From NCBI RefSeq assembly GCF_014193425.1, contig NZ_JACHZG010000002.1:93510-157509 (forward strand): a DNA stretch of 64,000 bases. Direction: 5' to 3'. Shown piece after piece: positions 54,264 through 64,000 of this stretch. Below the pieces are notes generated by a model, which had not been told where the DNA came from, made no database searches, and saw only the letters and a list, made by a program, of their open reading frames with translations. Positions within the stretch are counted from its first letter, which is position 1; each line of letters opens with the position of its first letter. A program made the translations under genes and the position numbers. This DNA is from Microlunatus antarcticus. GTDB taxonomy: Bacteria > Actinomycetota > Actinomycetes > Propionibacteriales > Propionibacteriaceae.

Positions 54264-55355
54264 TCAGCGCGAGCCGACCGAGCCGCCGGGGACGACCGGC
54301 ACGCCCGGCGCCCGGACGCGGTTCCACCACAGGGAGAGCCCGACGGCGAGCACGACGAGCAGCCCGCCGCCGCCGGCGAACCAGGACGCGACGTCGACCT
54401 CCTTGCGCGCGACCGTCACCTGGCTCGGCAGGTCGGCCAGCGCCAGGGTCAGCTGGTCGGCGTCCAGCGCGCGGTAGTACTCGCCGCCGGTCGTCTTCGC
54501 GACGCCCTCGAGCGCCTCCTCGTCGATGACCAGCGGGCTGCGGCCGCCGCCGAACCCGCGACCGCCGCCGCCGAAGCCGCCGCCCCCGCCGGCCCAGCCG
54601 CCCGCCTGCTGGCCGGTGCACGCCATCCGCGTCGGGGTGGTGGTGCCGAAGCCGATCGTGAAGACGCGGAGCCCGCGCACCGCGGCCGTCTCGGCGGCGG
54701 TCGCGGGCTCGACCCCCTGGGTGTTGGCGCCGTCGGTGAGCACGACGATCACGTCCGGGGCGACCCCGGAGCGCTGGGCCGCCTCGGCGTCGACGCCGCT
54801 CGGCGCGACGGTCGGGTCGACCGCGGCGATGCCGTCGATCGAGGTCATGATCGCCGAGCCGATGGCCGTGCCGCGGGCCGTCGACAGCCCGTTCACGGCG
54901 GCGACGAGCGCGTCGGTGTCGGTTGTCGGCGGCACCTGCAGGCCGGCCACCCCGGCGAAGGCGACGAGCCCGATGCGGGTCTTGCCACCCTCGTTCTCGA
55001 TGAACCTGATCGCCGCCTGCTGGGCCACCGTGATCCGGTTGGGCTCGACGTCGGTCGAGCACATGGAGCCCGAGACGTCCATCGCCAGCATGATCGTCGT
55101 CGAGTCGGACGCGACCGGGACGCTGGCCTGCGGCCGCGCCGACCCGACGCCGAGCGCCGCGAAGCCCAGCAGGAGCAGCAGGCTCGGCAGCAGCCGCACC
55201 CACCGCGTCTTCTTCGGCAGCGCCGCGCGCACCAGGGCGATCGAGGTGACCCGTACGGCTGCCCGTCGCCGGCGACGTCGGAGCAGCCACGTCAGCGCGA
55301 GCACCGCCGGGATCGCCAGCAGGGACAGCAGGGCCCAGGGCCAGGTGAAGGTCAT
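54264..55355 (-). CDS. VWA-domain membrane protein (BatA/BatB-like)
   Basis: A 363-residue protein: N-terminal BatA-type double helix (about 5-24 and 54-75), a von Willebrand A domain with MIDAS motif DVSGSM (about 93-98) and VVLTDGANTQG, a glycine-rich loop (WAGGGGGFGGGGRGFGGG) inserted in the domain and a C-terminal helix (about 325-345). Two cysteines flank the insertion. Fifth gene of the HtrA-MoxR-DUF58-VWA-VWA operon; overlaps the upstream VWA gene by ATGA. Confidence 0.9.
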   Translation of the reverse strand: MTFTWPWALLSLLAIPAVLALTWLLRRRRRRAAVRVTSIALVRAALPKKTRWVRLLPSLLLLLGFAALGVGSARPQASVPVASDSTTIMLAMDVSGSMCSTDVEPNRITVAQQAAIRFIENEGGKTRIGLVAFAGVAGLQVPPTTDTDALVAAVNGLSTARGTAIGSAIMTSIDGIAAVDPTVAPSGVDAEAAQRSGVAPDVIVVLTDGANTQGVEPATAAETAAVRGLRVFTIGFGTTTPTRMACTGQQAGGWAGGGGGFGGGGRGFGGGRSPLVIDEEALEGVAKTTGGEYYRALDADQLTLALADLPSQVTVARKEVDVASWFAGGGGLLVVLAVGLSLWWNRVRAPGVPVVPGGSVGSR

Positions 55356-56311
55356 ACGAGACGGCCCGTCCTCAGCGCGGTCAGGACGGCGCCCGCGACC
55401 AGGAGCGCGAGCGCGAGGGCCGTGACACCGCCGGCCAGCGGGACGTCCTGCTCGGCGACGGTCAGGCGGAGGTCGATCCCCGAGGCGACGTCGTCGAGCT
55501 GGGCGGCGTCAGAGGCCGGGTGGTAGGCGCCGCCGGTCGTCTGCGCGAGCTGGGTCAGGCGGTCGGTGTCGAGGGCGGTGTGGAGCTGGAAGCCGTCGAC
55601 CTCGACGTTGGCGCCGGACGCGGTGCCCACGCCGACCGTCTCGAGGTGGACGCCGGCGTTCTGTGCCAGGGTCGCCGCCGTGGTGGCGGCCTCCGCGCTG
55701 CCGCTGGAGTCGCCGCCGTCGGAGAGCAGCACGATCGTCGCCGAGCCCCAGTAGCCGAGTTCGGGCAGGGCGCCGCTCTCGGGGAGGGTCACGGTCTTGC
55801 CGGTGATGGCGCTGAGCGAGCCGAGGATCGCCGAGGACAGGGACGTCCCGCCGGAGAGCCGCAGGGCCTGGACCGCGGCCTTGGACGCCGCCCGGTCGGC
55901 CGTCGGCAGCGAGGTCGTGAGCGCACCCTGGTCGAAGCCGACCACGCCGATGTCCACGGTGTCGGGCTGCGCGTCGATGAAGGCGTCCGCCGCCTGCTGC
56001 GCGGCCGCCAGCCGGCTCGGGGCCACGTCGGTGGCCCCCATGCTGCTCGACACGTCCATCGCCAGCACGACCGTGCCCGCGCTCCGACCGACCGGCAGCG
56101 CGGCGGCCGGTCCGGCCCAGGCGACGGCCAGGAGGAGGACGCCGCCCAGGCTCAGCCAGAGGGCGAGCGGCACCCCGGCGCGGCCCGGAGTGGCGATGCC
56201 CGCCGCCGCCAGCGCCGCGGAACGTCGCCGCGTGAGCCGGACGGCGACGACGACCAGCGCGCCGGCCACGAGCAGGCCGAGGACGAGCAGGACGGGGTGC
56301 GCGAGGCTCAC
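55352..56311 (-). CDS. VWA-domain membrane protein (BatA/BatB-like), second
   Basis: A 319-residue protein with N-terminal helices (about 5-26 and 50-68), a VWA domain with MIDAS DVSSSM and VLLSDGGDSSGSAE, and a C-terminal helix (about 294-315). Closely parallel to the next gene in layout, probably an old duplication. Starts at GTG in GTGA overlap with the DUF58 gene. Confidence 0.9.
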   Translation of the reverse strand: MSLAHPVLLVLGLLVAGALVVVAVRLTRRRSAALAAAGIATPGRAGVPLALWLSLGGVLLLAVAWAGPAAALPVGRSAGTVVLAMDVSSSMGATDVAPSRLAAAQQAADAFIDAQPDTVDIGVVGFDQGALTTSLPTADRAASKAAVQALRLSGGTSLSSAILGSLSAITGKTVTLPESGALPELGYWGSATIVLLSDGGDSSGSAEAATTAATLAQNAGVHLETVGVGTASGANVEVDGFQLHTALDTDRLTQLAQTTGGAYHPASDAAQLDDVASGIDLRLTVAEQDVPLAGGVTALALALLVAGAVLTALRTGRLV

Positions 56312-57222
56312 CGGACGCCACCACGTACGGGCCCCCGGGTCTGCGCGACCACGTCGACGAGCGTCGTCATCAGGTCGTGGGCGGTGTCGACACGGTGCAG
56401 CGGCACGCCCGCGCGCCGCATGCCGGCGCCCAGCCCGGCCTCGCGCTCGTCGACGCCCTCGCGGAACCGCGCGCGGAACCAGGGGTCGCCGGAGTCGATC
56501 AGCACCTGCTCGCCGGTCTCGGCGTCCTCGACCACGACGAGCCCGACCTCGGGCAGGGCGTCGTCGGCCGCGTCGACGACCCGCAGGGCGACGACCTCGT
56601 TGCGGTGGGCGAGCTGCATCAGGGGACGTTCCCAGTCGCCGGTGCCGATGAAGTCCGAGACCACGACGACGAGGTTCCGTCGGGCGAGGCCCGCGACCGC
56701 GCTCAGCATCGCGGCGAGGTCGGTGGTCCGGCCCGGGGGCGTCGACCCGGCGTCCGGCGACGTCCGGGTCAGCTCGTGGCCGATGCGCAACGCCTGGCGG
56801 CGGCCGGTCCCCGGCGGGACGATGCGCGCGGCACCCGCGCCGTAGAGCACCGCGCCGACCCGGTTGCCGCTGCGGCCCAGCAGGCGGGCCAGCACGAGCG
56901 CGAGCTCGCCGAGCACGTCCTGCTTGCCCCGGCCGGGGCCGCCGACGCTCATCGACGCAGAACGGTCCAGTACCAGCCACGAGGTCAGCTCGCGGTCCTC
57001 GCTGAACTCGCGCACCTGCGGCTCGTCGAGCCGGGCGGTCACGTTCCAGTCGATGTGGCGGGCGTCGTCGCCCTCGACGTAGGCCCGCAGCCCGGCGAAG
57101 TCGAGGCCGCTCCCCCGCCGCGCGGTCCGGTAGGCGCCCTGGACGCGCCCGTCGAGCTGCCGCACGACCCGCCACTCGAGGCGGTGCAGCAGCGCGTCGG
57201 CGCGCGTGGTGGGGGGCGGCAT
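56308..57222 (-). CDS. DUF58 domain protein
   Basis: A 304-residue cytosolic protein. The DUF58 signature GSGLDFAGLRAYVEGDDARHIDWNVTARLDEPQVREFSEDRE is at about residues 37-78, followed by a VWA-like core with DRSASM, VVVVSDFIG and the tail RRAGVPLHRVDTAHDLMTTL. Partner of MoxR ATPases in assembly or maturation of surface or metal-containing complexes; the target here is unknown. It starts 17 bases after moxR. Confidence 0.9.
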   Translation of the reverse strand: MPPPTTRADALLHRLEWRVVRQLDGRVQGAYRTARRGSGLDFAGLRAYVEGDDARHIDWNVTARLDEPQVREFSEDRELTSWLVLDRSASMSVGGPGRGKQDVLGELALVLARLLGRSGNRVGAVLYGAGAARIVPPGTGRRQALRIGHELTRTSPDAGSTPPGRTTDLAAMLSAVAGLARRNLVVVVSDFIGTGDWERPLMQLAHRNEVVALRVVDAADDALPEVGLVVVEDAETGEQVLIDSGDPWFRARFREGVDEREAGLGAGMRRAGVPLHRVDTAHDLMTTLVDVVAQTRGPVRGGVR

Positions 57223-57239
57223 GGCCGGGGTCGCGTCCG

Positions 57240-58318
<1,079 letters not shown>

Positions 58319-58322
<4 letters not shown>

Positions 58323-59248
58323 ATCTGGGGTCCTCCTCCTGGGCCGGGTCCGTCGCCGCCGCCGGAGAGGGCGGCGCCGATCGGCACGGCGAAGCCGATC
58401 CCGGCGAAGGCGTCGTCCCCGCCCGGGTCCGCGATGGACACGACGACGCCGACCACCAGGCCCTGCGCGTCCAGCAGCGGACCGCCCGAGCTGCCCGGGT
58501 TGACCGCCGCGTCGAACTGGATCAACCCGCTGATGGAGCCGGCCGTGGTCTTGCTCGTGCGGTTCAGCCCCGACACGATCCCGCTGCTCGTGCTGGCGCG
58601 GAGCCCGAGCGGGTTGCCGAGGGCCACGACGTCCGCCCCGACCGCGACCCCGCCGCCCAGGGCCGCCGGGACGACGACCTCCGGCAGCTTCTGCGGCTCG
58701 AGCGTGGCGGTGTCCTTCTCCGGGTTGGTCGAGGCGATCTCCGCCTTCGCCTTCGTGCCGTCGGCGAAGAGGACCGTGAGGTCGCCGCCGCCGGAGATGA
58801 CGTGGTTGGCCGTGAGGATCGTGCCGGTGTCGGTCACGACCGTCCCGGAGCCGAGCGAGCCCCTCGAGGTCTGGATCAGCACGACCGAGGGCACGACCTG
58901 CGTGTAGAGCTGCGGCACCGGGAGCGGAGTGGCCGTCGGTGCGGGGGTCGGGGTCGGCGAGGGCGAGGTCTCCGCGTCGGAGGCGGCCGAGGTCGACCCG
59001 AGCCGGAAGGCCAGCGCCGCGATCACCGCGATGGCCACGACCAGCACCGCGCTGGCCAGGACGAGCCAGCGCCAGGACGCCGTACGCCGGGGTGCGGCCG
59101 ACGCCTCGGGCGTGGTGTCGATGACGTCGACGTCCCCGGGGGCCTGGCCCGCGCTCGCCGCGGGTGCAGCGGTCGTCGGACGGCTCGCGACCTCGTCGGC
59201 ACCGGGCGCGCGGAACCCGCGCATCCGCCCAGCCCCGGTGGGGTCCAT
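58319..59248 (-). CDS. HtrA/DegP-like serine protease without PDZ domain
   Basis: A 309-residue membrane-anchored S1C protease. A cytosolic N-terminus of 58 residues and one helix (about 59-82) precede a Thr/Pro-rich linker and the trypsin fold. Triad: His149 (TANHVI), Asp179 (EKDTA) and Ser254 (NPGSSGGPLL). The chain stops shortly after the protease domain, so there is no PDZ domain. First gene of the MoxR operon; a TAGGCT box lies six bases before the ATG. Probably processes envelope proteins. Confidence 0.88.
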
Positions 59249-59254
59249 GCGGAC

Positions 59255-59260
59255 AGCCTA
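59255..59260 (-). promoter_or_regulatory. -10 box (TAGGCT) of HtrA-MoxR operon, leaderless
   Basis: TAGGCT six bases before the ATG on the minus strand. Confidence 0.4.
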
Positions 59261-59349
59261 GGGACGATCCCTGGCAGCGGGCTGTGAGTTGCCGGTCTCC
59301 CGCACACTCGGGGAGCACCTGTTCCGCCCGACGAGAGGCACTGCCACCC

Positions 59350-60177
59350 ATGCCCAACCAGACCATCGTGATCACCGGCGCGAGCGACGGGATCGGGGCG
59401 GCCGCCGCCCGCAAGCTCGTCGCGGACGGCCACCTGGTGGTGCTCGTGGGCCGCTCGCCCGAGAAGACCGCAGCCGTCGCCAGGGAGCTGGCCGCGCCGT
59501 ACCACGTGGCCGACTTCTCCGACCTCGGCCAGGTCCGGCGGCTGGCCGACGAGCTCGGGACGGCGTACGACCGGATCGACGTCCTCGCGAACAACGCCGG
59601 CGGGATCATGGGCCACCGCACGCTGACCGGGGACGGCCACGAGCTGACGTTCCAGGTGAACCACCTGGCGCCGTTCCTCCTGACGAACCTGCTGCTGCCG
59701 CTGCTGACCGCCAGCCAGGCCAAGGTCATCCAGACCTCCAGCATCGCCGCGCGGCTCTTCGGCCACGTCGTCCTCGACGACCTCGACCTGGAGCGGGGCT
59801 ACAGCCCCGACCGCGCGTACGGGAACGGCAAGCTCGAGAACATCCTCTTCACCCGCGAGCTCGACCGCCGCCATCGGTCCGACGGCATCGCCGCCGCCGC
59901 GTTCCACCCGGGCGTCGTCGGCACCAACTTCGCCAGCGACACGACCCACCCGATGCGCTTCCTCTACCAGACCCCGGTGATCAACAAGCTCTTCACCATC
60001 AGCCCCGAGCGGGGTTCGCGCGGCCTGCTGTGGCTCGCCGAGAACACGCCCGGCGCCACCTGGCCGACGGGTGAGTACTTCGAGCACAACAAGGTCGCGA
60101 AGTCGAACCCCCAGGCCCGCGACGCCGACCTCGCCGTCGGCCTCTGGGACCGCAGCGCGGAGATGGTCGGCCTCTGA
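59350..60177 (+). CDS. Short-chain dehydrogenase/reductase
   Basis: A 275-residue SDR of the retinol-dehydrogenase-like type: TIVITGASDGIGAAAARKL (NADP site), DVLANNAGGIMG, the catalytic Ser in IQTSSIAARL and Tyr-x3-Lys in AYGNGKLEN, then FHPGVVGTNFASD. All catalytic residues are present. GAGAGG lies upstream of the ATG. Substrate unknown. Confidence 0.85.
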   Translation: MPNQTIVITGASDGIGAAAARKLVADGHLVVLVGRSPEKTAAVARELAAPYHVADFSDLGQVRRLADELGTAYDRIDVLANNAGGIMGHRTLTGDGHELTFQVNHLAPFLLTNLLLPLLTASQAKVIQTSSIAARLFGHVVLDDLDLERGYSPDRAYGNGKLENILFTRELDRRHRSDGIAAAAFHPGVVGTNFASDTTHPMRFLYQTPVINKLFTISPERGSRGLLWLAENTPGATWPTGEYFEHNKVAKSNPQARDADLAVGLWDRSAEMVGL

Positions 60178-60211
60178 GCCCGGGGGTCACCTACCGCTGA
60201 GCCGCTCGGTC

Positions 60212-61042
60212 TCACTCGTCGAAGTCGGTGCCCCGGCTCAGCGTCTCCCAGGTGTCGACCTCGTCGAGCAGGGAGTGGAGCGCGGTGCGGAAGCCGTCCG
60301 ACGCGTCGTTGCCGAGCAGCAGCATGAAGGGCGGGTTCGGGGACTCGACGGCCTCGATCAGCGCGGCGGCCGCCTTGTCGGGGTCGCCCTTCTGGGTGCC
60401 GTGGACGGTGTCGTTCTCCTTGCGGCGCTTGCCGGCGGTGTCCGCGTAGTCCGCGATCGGCTTTGACGACTGCGTGAGCGAGCGGCCGGCGAAGTCGGTG
60501 CGGAAGCCGCCGGGCTCGACGGCCATCGCGGTGATGCCGAGCGGCGCGACCTCCTTGCGCAGCGACAGCGTCAGCGCCTCGATGGCCGCCTTCACCGCGG
60601 CGTAGTAGCCGGAGCCCTCCGGCGAGATGCGCGCGCCGATCGACGACAGGTTGACGATCGTCCCGGAACGTCGCGCCCGCATGCCCGGCAGGACGGCCTT
60701 GACCGTCCGGACCATGCCGAAGACGTGGGTGTCGAAGAGCTGGCGGACGTCCTCGTCCTCTCCCTCCTCGACCGCGGCGCGGTAGCCGTAGCCCGCGTTG
60801 TTCACGAGGACGTCGACGCCGCCGAACCGCTCCTCCGCCGCCTTGACGACCGAGGTGACCTGGTCGTCGTCGGTGACGTCGAGCGCGAGGGCGAGCGTGT
60901 TGTCGGGGTGCGCGTCGGCCAGGTCGGTGACCTTCGTGACGTCGCGGGCGGTGACGACGGCGTTGTCGCCGCGGGCCAGGACGGCCTCGGCGAACGCGCG
61001 GCCGAGCCCGGTCGAGCAGCCGGTGATGAGCCAGGTGGCCAT
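60212..61042 (-). CDS. Short-chain dehydrogenase/reductase
   Basis: A 276-residue classical SDR: TWLITGCSTGLGRAFAEAVL (cofactor site), DVLVNNAGYGYRAAVEE, Ser in IVNLSSIGARIS and Tyr-x3-Lys in YYAAVKAAIEAL, followed by the PGGFRTDFAG loop. The family with TGCSTGLGR is common in actinobacteria and is often linked to aldehyde or ketone reduction. ATG with AAGGAG upstream. Faces the other SDR but is not closely similar. Confidence 0.88.
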   Translation of the reverse strand: MATWLITGCSTGLGRAFAEAVLARGDNAVVTARDVTKVTDLADAHPDNTLALALDVTDDDQVTSVVKAAEERFGGVDVLVNNAGYGYRAAVEEGEDEDVRQLFDTHVFGMVRTVKAVLPGMRARRSGTIVNLSSIGARISPEGSGYYAAVKAAIEALTLSLRKEVAPLGITAMAVEPGGFRTDFAGRSLTQSSKPIADYADTAGKRRKENDTVHGTQKGDPDKAAAALIEAVESPNPPFMLLLGNDASDGFRTALHSLLDEVDTWETLSRGTDFDE

Positions 61043-61126
61043 GGGGGTTCTCCTTCGTGCAGCGGCGGTGGGGGCGGGCGACCGGACGTCGGTCGAGCCC
61101 GCCGCGCCCCACGATGCCTCATCGGG

Positions 61127-61993
61127 TCAGCGCAGCGTGGCGCGCTCCTCCGCCGTACGCCGCACGCTCACGTCGCCGAACTGCGTCCGGGCGCGCACCG
61201 AGACCGACGGCTCGGACCCGGACGGCGCCCGGTCGGCCTCGAGCTCGTTGCGGACGCGACCGTTCTTCGACGCCAGGTCGAGCCAGGCCGGGACCCCGGC
61301 CCGGACGCCGACACCGACCTCGCCGTACGCGCTCTCCGCCTCGACCGAGCCGCTCACGACCTCGTCGAGCCGGATGCTGCCGTACGCGGTCTTCGCCACG
61401 ACGGAGCCGAGCGCCCGGCCGACCTCGAGGTCGCCGTACGAGAGCCGCGCCTCGAGGTCGCCGCCGGACTCGCCGACGCCGACGCTGCCGTGGGACGCCT
61501 TGAGGAGCGCGTCGCCCGCGACCCGGCCGAGCCGGATCGAGCCGTGGTCGGCGGTGACCTCCACGCTCCCGTCGGAGTGCACCACGTCCACGCTCCCGTG
61601 GCCGGCCCGCAGCCACAGGTCGCCGGTGCTGTCGAGGTGCGCGCCCCCGGACAGGGCCTTGACGCGAGTGGCGCCGAGGCGGCCCTCGGTGCGGACGGCT
61701 CCGACCGCGATCTCGGCGGTCAGCCGCGACCCGGTCGGCAGCTCGACCCGCACGTCGACCGACTCGCCCGGTCCGACCAGGCTGAAGCGCGGCTTCGGCG
61801 TGACGACCGTCAGCCGCTGGCCGTCGAGCTCGACGGTCGTCCCGGCGGCGCCACGTCGGTCGGCGTCCTTCGCGGGGTTGGTCGGGGACACGGTGACGAC
61901 GGTGTCCCCGCGGTCGCCCGCGACGACGTCGATCGCGCCGACGGAGACGTTGATCGCGAGGTCGATCGGGCCGGGGGTGCTGTAGGTGGGCAT
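61127..61993 (-). CDS. DUF4097 beta-repeat protein
   Basis: A 288-residue protein of repeated short beta strands: TGDLWLRAGHGSVDVVHSDGSVEVTADHGSIRLGRVAGDALLKASHGSVGVGESGGDLEARLSYGDLEVG and so on, forming a right-handed beta-helix-like DUF4097 domain. There is no signal peptide or helix, so it is probably cytosolic. It follows the ribbon-helix-helix gene on the same strand with 86 bases between, and may be co-expressed with it. Function unknown. AAGGAAGG lies upstream of the ATG. Confidence 0.8.
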   Translation of the reverse strand: MPTYSTPGPIDLAINVSVGAIDVVAGDRGDTVVTVSPTNPAKDADRRGAAGTTVELDGQRLTVVTPKPRFSLVGPGESVDVRVELPTGSRLTAEIAVGAVRTEGRLGATRVKALSGGAHLDSTGDLWLRAGHGSVDVVHSDGSVEVTADHGSIRLGRVAGDALLKASHGSVGVGESGGDLEARLSYGDLEVGRALGSVVAKTAYGSIRLDEVVSGSVEAESAYGEVGVGVRAGVPAWLDLASKNGRVRNELEADRAPSGSEPSVSVRARTQFGDVSVRRTAEERATLR

Positions 61994-62079
61994 GCGAGCG
62001 CCTTCCTTCTGAGCGTGTGGGTCCGACCGCGCGGTGCCGCGCGGCGGGTGGAGAGGTGGTGCTGGAGCCGGGCTGAGGG

Positions 62080-62565
62080 CTAGCGCGCCCAGCCGGCGAA
62101 GTTGTCGCCCGTGCGCAGCGTGCGCTGGGCGGCCCGCCGCTGCTTGGGCTGGAGCGCCGCCGCGACGGCCTGGACGAGCCAGGTGTTGACGGACACCCCG
62201 TCGGTCGCGGCCGCCTCGTCGACCCGCACCTTGAGGGCGTCGGGCAGCCGGAGGGTGGTGCGCGAGGTGCTCACGTCGTCGAGGTCGATCCCAGGCGCGG
62301 GTCGCTCGTCCTCGACCTCGGTGTGCGTCAGGTCGACCACGAACTCGACCTCGCGGCCGCGCAGCATCAGGTCGACCGACCCGGGGGCGAGGTCGCGCGT
62401 GATCTCGCCCGTGGCCGCGGCCAGCGCGTCGAGCAGGACCAGGCGGGTCGCGGCCTCGAGCGCGGAGGTCAGGCGCTGGGCCACGGCCTGCGTGTCCTCC
62501 GTGCCGTTCTCCGCGGCGGCGGCCAGCTGCCGCTGGAGGTCATCGACGTACGGTCCCAGGTCCAT
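62080..62565 (-). CDS. Ribbon-helix-helix DNA-binding protein
   Basis: A 161-residue protein. The C-terminal 60 residues hold a ribbon-helix-helix fold like HicB or CopG (RTTLRLPDALKVRVDEAAATDGVSVNTWLVQAVAAAL); the N-terminal 90 residues are helical and acidic, without a known domain. HicB-like proteins often repress themselves, and a set of GTGTCA half-sites overlies its promoter. No toxin gene is adjacent; the DUF4097 gene is its likely partner. The start is the ATG just downstream of these half-sites. Confidence 0.75.
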   Translation of the reverse strand: MDLGPYVDDLQRQLAAAAENGTEDTQAVAQRLTSALEAATRLVLLDALAAATGEITRDLAPGSVDLMLRGREVEFVVDLTHTEVEDERPAPGIDLDDVSTSRTTLRLPDALKVRVDEAAATDGVSVNTWLVQAVAAALQPKQRRAAQRTLRTGDNFAGWAR

Positions 62566-62574
62566 GGCACCATG

Positions 62575-62615
62575 GTGACACTACAGTGGTGTCACGTCAA
62601 GCCTCCGTGGTGTCA
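62575..62615. promoter_or_regulatory. Operator of the ribbon-helix-helix gene (GTGTCA half-sites)
   Basis: GTGACAC (62575-62581) and GTGTCAC (62589-62595) form a perfect 7-bp inverted repeat with a 7-base spacer; a third half-site GTGTCA is at 62610-62615, 21 bases from the second. The repeat overlaps a TAGTGT -10-like box (62578-62583, minus strand). Confidence 0.55.
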
Positions 62616-62678
62616 TTCTTCAACGGGAACCGCGCCCTGGCGTCTGGGTTCCGTCGCGGAGGCCTGGTGTGGCACTCT

Positions 62679-62696
62679 CGTGGGAACGATCCCACG
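62679..62696. promoter_or_regulatory. LacI-family (CebR/BglR-like) operator of the beta-glucosidase gene
   Basis: TGGGAACGATCCCA, extended by CG on both sides, is close to the TGGGAGCGCTCCCA operator of the actinobacterial cellobiose repressor CebR. It lies 23 bases before the beta-glucosidase ATG, so it probably blocks transcription in the absence of cello-oligosaccharides. The repressor gene is not in the window. Confidence 0.65.
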
Positions 62697-62718
62697 ACGG
62701 CATCAGGAGCACCGAGCG

Positions 62719-64000
62719 ATGAACACGGCGGCGATGAACGGCTTTCCCGACACGTTCGTCTGGGGCGCGGCGACGGCCGCGTACCAGATCGAGGGCGCGA
62801 CGACCGAGGACGGCCGCGGCCCTAGCATCTGGGACACGTTCGCGCGGGTGCCCGGCGCGATCGTCGACGGCTCGAACGGCGACGTCGCCGACGACCACTA
62901 CCACCGCTACGCCGCCGACATCGCGCTGCTGGCCGGGCTCGGCTTCACCGCCTACCGCTTCTCGATTGCCTGGTCGCGCGTCCTCCCGACGGGCGGCGAC
63001 GAGGTGAACCAGGCCGGGCTCGACTTCTACCGGCGCATCGCCGAGACCTGCCACGCGCACGGGATCACCCCGTACGCGACGCTCTACCACTGGGACCTGC
63101 CGCAGCCCCTCGAGGACGTGGGCGGCTGGCTCGTGCGGGAGACCGCGGAACGGTTCCGCGACTACGCCGTCACCACGGTCGACGCGCTGGCCGACGTCAT
63201 CAGGCACTGGACCACGCTGAACGAGCCCTGGTGCTCGTCGCTGCTGGGCTACGGCGCCGGCGTCCACGCGCCGGGGAAGCAGCTCGGCACCGAGTCCCTG
63301 CACGCGGTCCACCACCTGCTGCTCGGCCACGGCCTGGCGGTCCAGGCCGTCCGCGAGCGGCACCCCGAGCTGTCGCTCGGGATCACGGTCAACCTCTACT
63401 CGGTGCGCCCGGGCAGCGGCTCCGCGCTCGACGCCGAGGCCGTACGCCGGGTCGACGGCCTGCAGAACCGGCTGTTCCTGGACCCGCTGCTCCTGGCGAC
63501 GTACCCGGCGGACGTGCTGACCGACACCGGCACGACCGACTGGTTCGCGGAACGTGCCGACGACCTGGCGACCATCGCCACCCCGCTCGACTTCCTCGGC
63601 GTCAACTACTACAGCCGCCACACGGTGGCGGGTCCCGCGGACGGGGTGTTCGCGGACCCGACGCAGCCCAGCTCCACCCCCGGCAGCGAGCGGGTCCAGT
63701 ACGTCGACACCGGCGCCCCGAAGACCGACATGGGCTGGGAGGTCCACCCCGACGGCCTCGTCGACGTGATCGAGCTGGTCCACGAGCGCGCCCCCGAGCT
63801 GCCCGTCCTCGTCACCGAGAACGGCGCCGCGTACGTCGACGTGGTCGAGGCGGACGGCAGCGTCCACGACCCCGACCGCCGGCAGTACTTCGAGGGCCAC
63901 GTCGAGGCCTGCCGGGAGGCGATCCGACGCGGGCTGCCGCTGCAGGGCTACTTCGCCTGGAGCCTGATGGACAACTACGAGTGGGCCTTCGGCTACACCA
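62719..64000 (+). CDS. GH1 beta-glucosidase (3' truncated by window)
   Basis: The first 427 residues of a family 1 glycoside hydrolase, running off the window end. Seen: FPDTFVWGAATAAYQIEGA, FRFSIAWSRVLP (as YRFSIAWSRVLP), the acid/base in TTLNEPW (Glu169), FLGVNYYSRH, the nucleophile in VTENGA (Glu367) and GYFAWSLMDNYEWAFGYT. Complete family members have about 450-480 residues, so little is missing. ATG with AGGAG nine bases upstream is preferred to a second Met five codons later. A CebR-like operator precedes it, pointing to cellobiose use. Confidence 0.93.
   Translation, partial: MNTAAMNGFPDTFVWGAATAAYQIEGATTEDGRGPSIWDTFARVPGAIVDGSNGDVADDHYHRYAADIALLAGLGFTAYRFSIAWSRVLPTGGDEVNQAGLDFYRRIAETCHAHGITPYATLYHWDLPQPLEDVGGWLVRETAERFRDYAVTTVDALADVIRHWTTLNEPWCSSLLGYGAGVHAPGKQLGTESLHAVHHLLLGHGLAVQAVRERHPELSLGITVNLYSVRPGSGSALDAEAVRRVDGLQNRLFLDPLLLATYPADVLTDTGTTDWFAERADDLATIATPLDFLGVNYYSRHTVAGPADGVFADPTQPSSTPGSERVQYVDTGAPKTDMGWEVHPDGLVDVIELVHERAPELPVLVTENGAAYVDVVEADGSVHDPDRRQYFEGHVEACREAIRRGLPLQGYFAWSLMDNYEWAFGYT

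Noticed and set aside
50764..54477. A 1237-codon plus-strand open frame opposite the histidine kinase
   Set aside because: Arg/Asp/Gly-rich without any motif; the kinase has every expected catalytic residue on the other strand.

Overview
The window is a stretch of very GC-rich, gene-dense chromosome from an actinobacterium. The signs are menaquinone (not ubiquinone) genes, a SigK/RskA sigma-anti-sigma pair, a Cds1-type cysteine desulfhydrase, frequent GTG starts, very many 4-base ATGA/GTGA gene overlaps, and TANNNT -10 boxes only 6-8 bases upstream of start codons (leaderless mRNAs). The gene mix fits the order Propionibacteriales (Microlunatus/Nocardioides-like), but that placement is inference. 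No tRNA, rRNA, CRISPR array, phage or complete insertion sequence was seen.

Layout. 1-4.5 kb: end of an MFS exporter, a MobA-like nucleotidyltransferase, isochorismate synthase, a class II aldolase and a zinc alcohol dehydrogenase. 4.5-11.1 kb: a two-gene ABC exporter, sigK-rskA, menG and a RecB-like nuclease. 11.1-16.4 kb: truncated haemoglobin and menD, menC, menE, menA; with menF and menG most of the menaquinone route is here, but menB and menH are not. 16.4-19 kb: a membrane glycosyltransferase with a structured leader and a lipoprotein. 19-22.5 kb: Cds1, an RNase H fusion and two DHFR-like reductases. 22.5-27.3 kb: glycosyltransferase, CDP-alcohol phosphatidyltransferase, CDP-glycerol phosphotransferase-like gene and gnd, probably cell-envelope polymer synthesis. 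27.3-31.7 kb: a regulator, a tiny secreted peptide gene, an M4 protease fused to an inhibitor-like domain, a palindromic MITE-like element at its stop codon, a 26-residue membrane peptide and a ZIP transporter.

31.7-39 kb: ankyrin protein, tctCBA-usp, TerC, DUF427 protein and an IolC-type aldolase. 39-45.7 kb: phosphoketolase, three glycosyltransferases and a lipase-like hydrolase. 45.7-50.1 kb: ABC-2 exporter with a LolA/RseB-like protein, and a double GNAT protein. 50.1-59.2 kb: one long minus-strand block, HtrA-like protease, MoxR, DUF58, two VWA proteins, then a large hybrid histidine kinase coupled to a pyruvoyl-dependent arginine decarboxylase. 59.3-64 kb: two short-chain dehydrogenases, a DUF4097 protein, an autoregulated ribbon-helix-helix protein, and a GH1 beta-glucosidase behind a CebR-like operator, cut by the window end.

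The items most worth following are the kinase-arginine decarboxylase coupling, the M4 protease with its fused emfourin-like domain, the 48-codon secreted peptide gene, the alternative-structure leader before the glycosyltransferase, and the palindromic elements at 30.6 kb and 39 kb.
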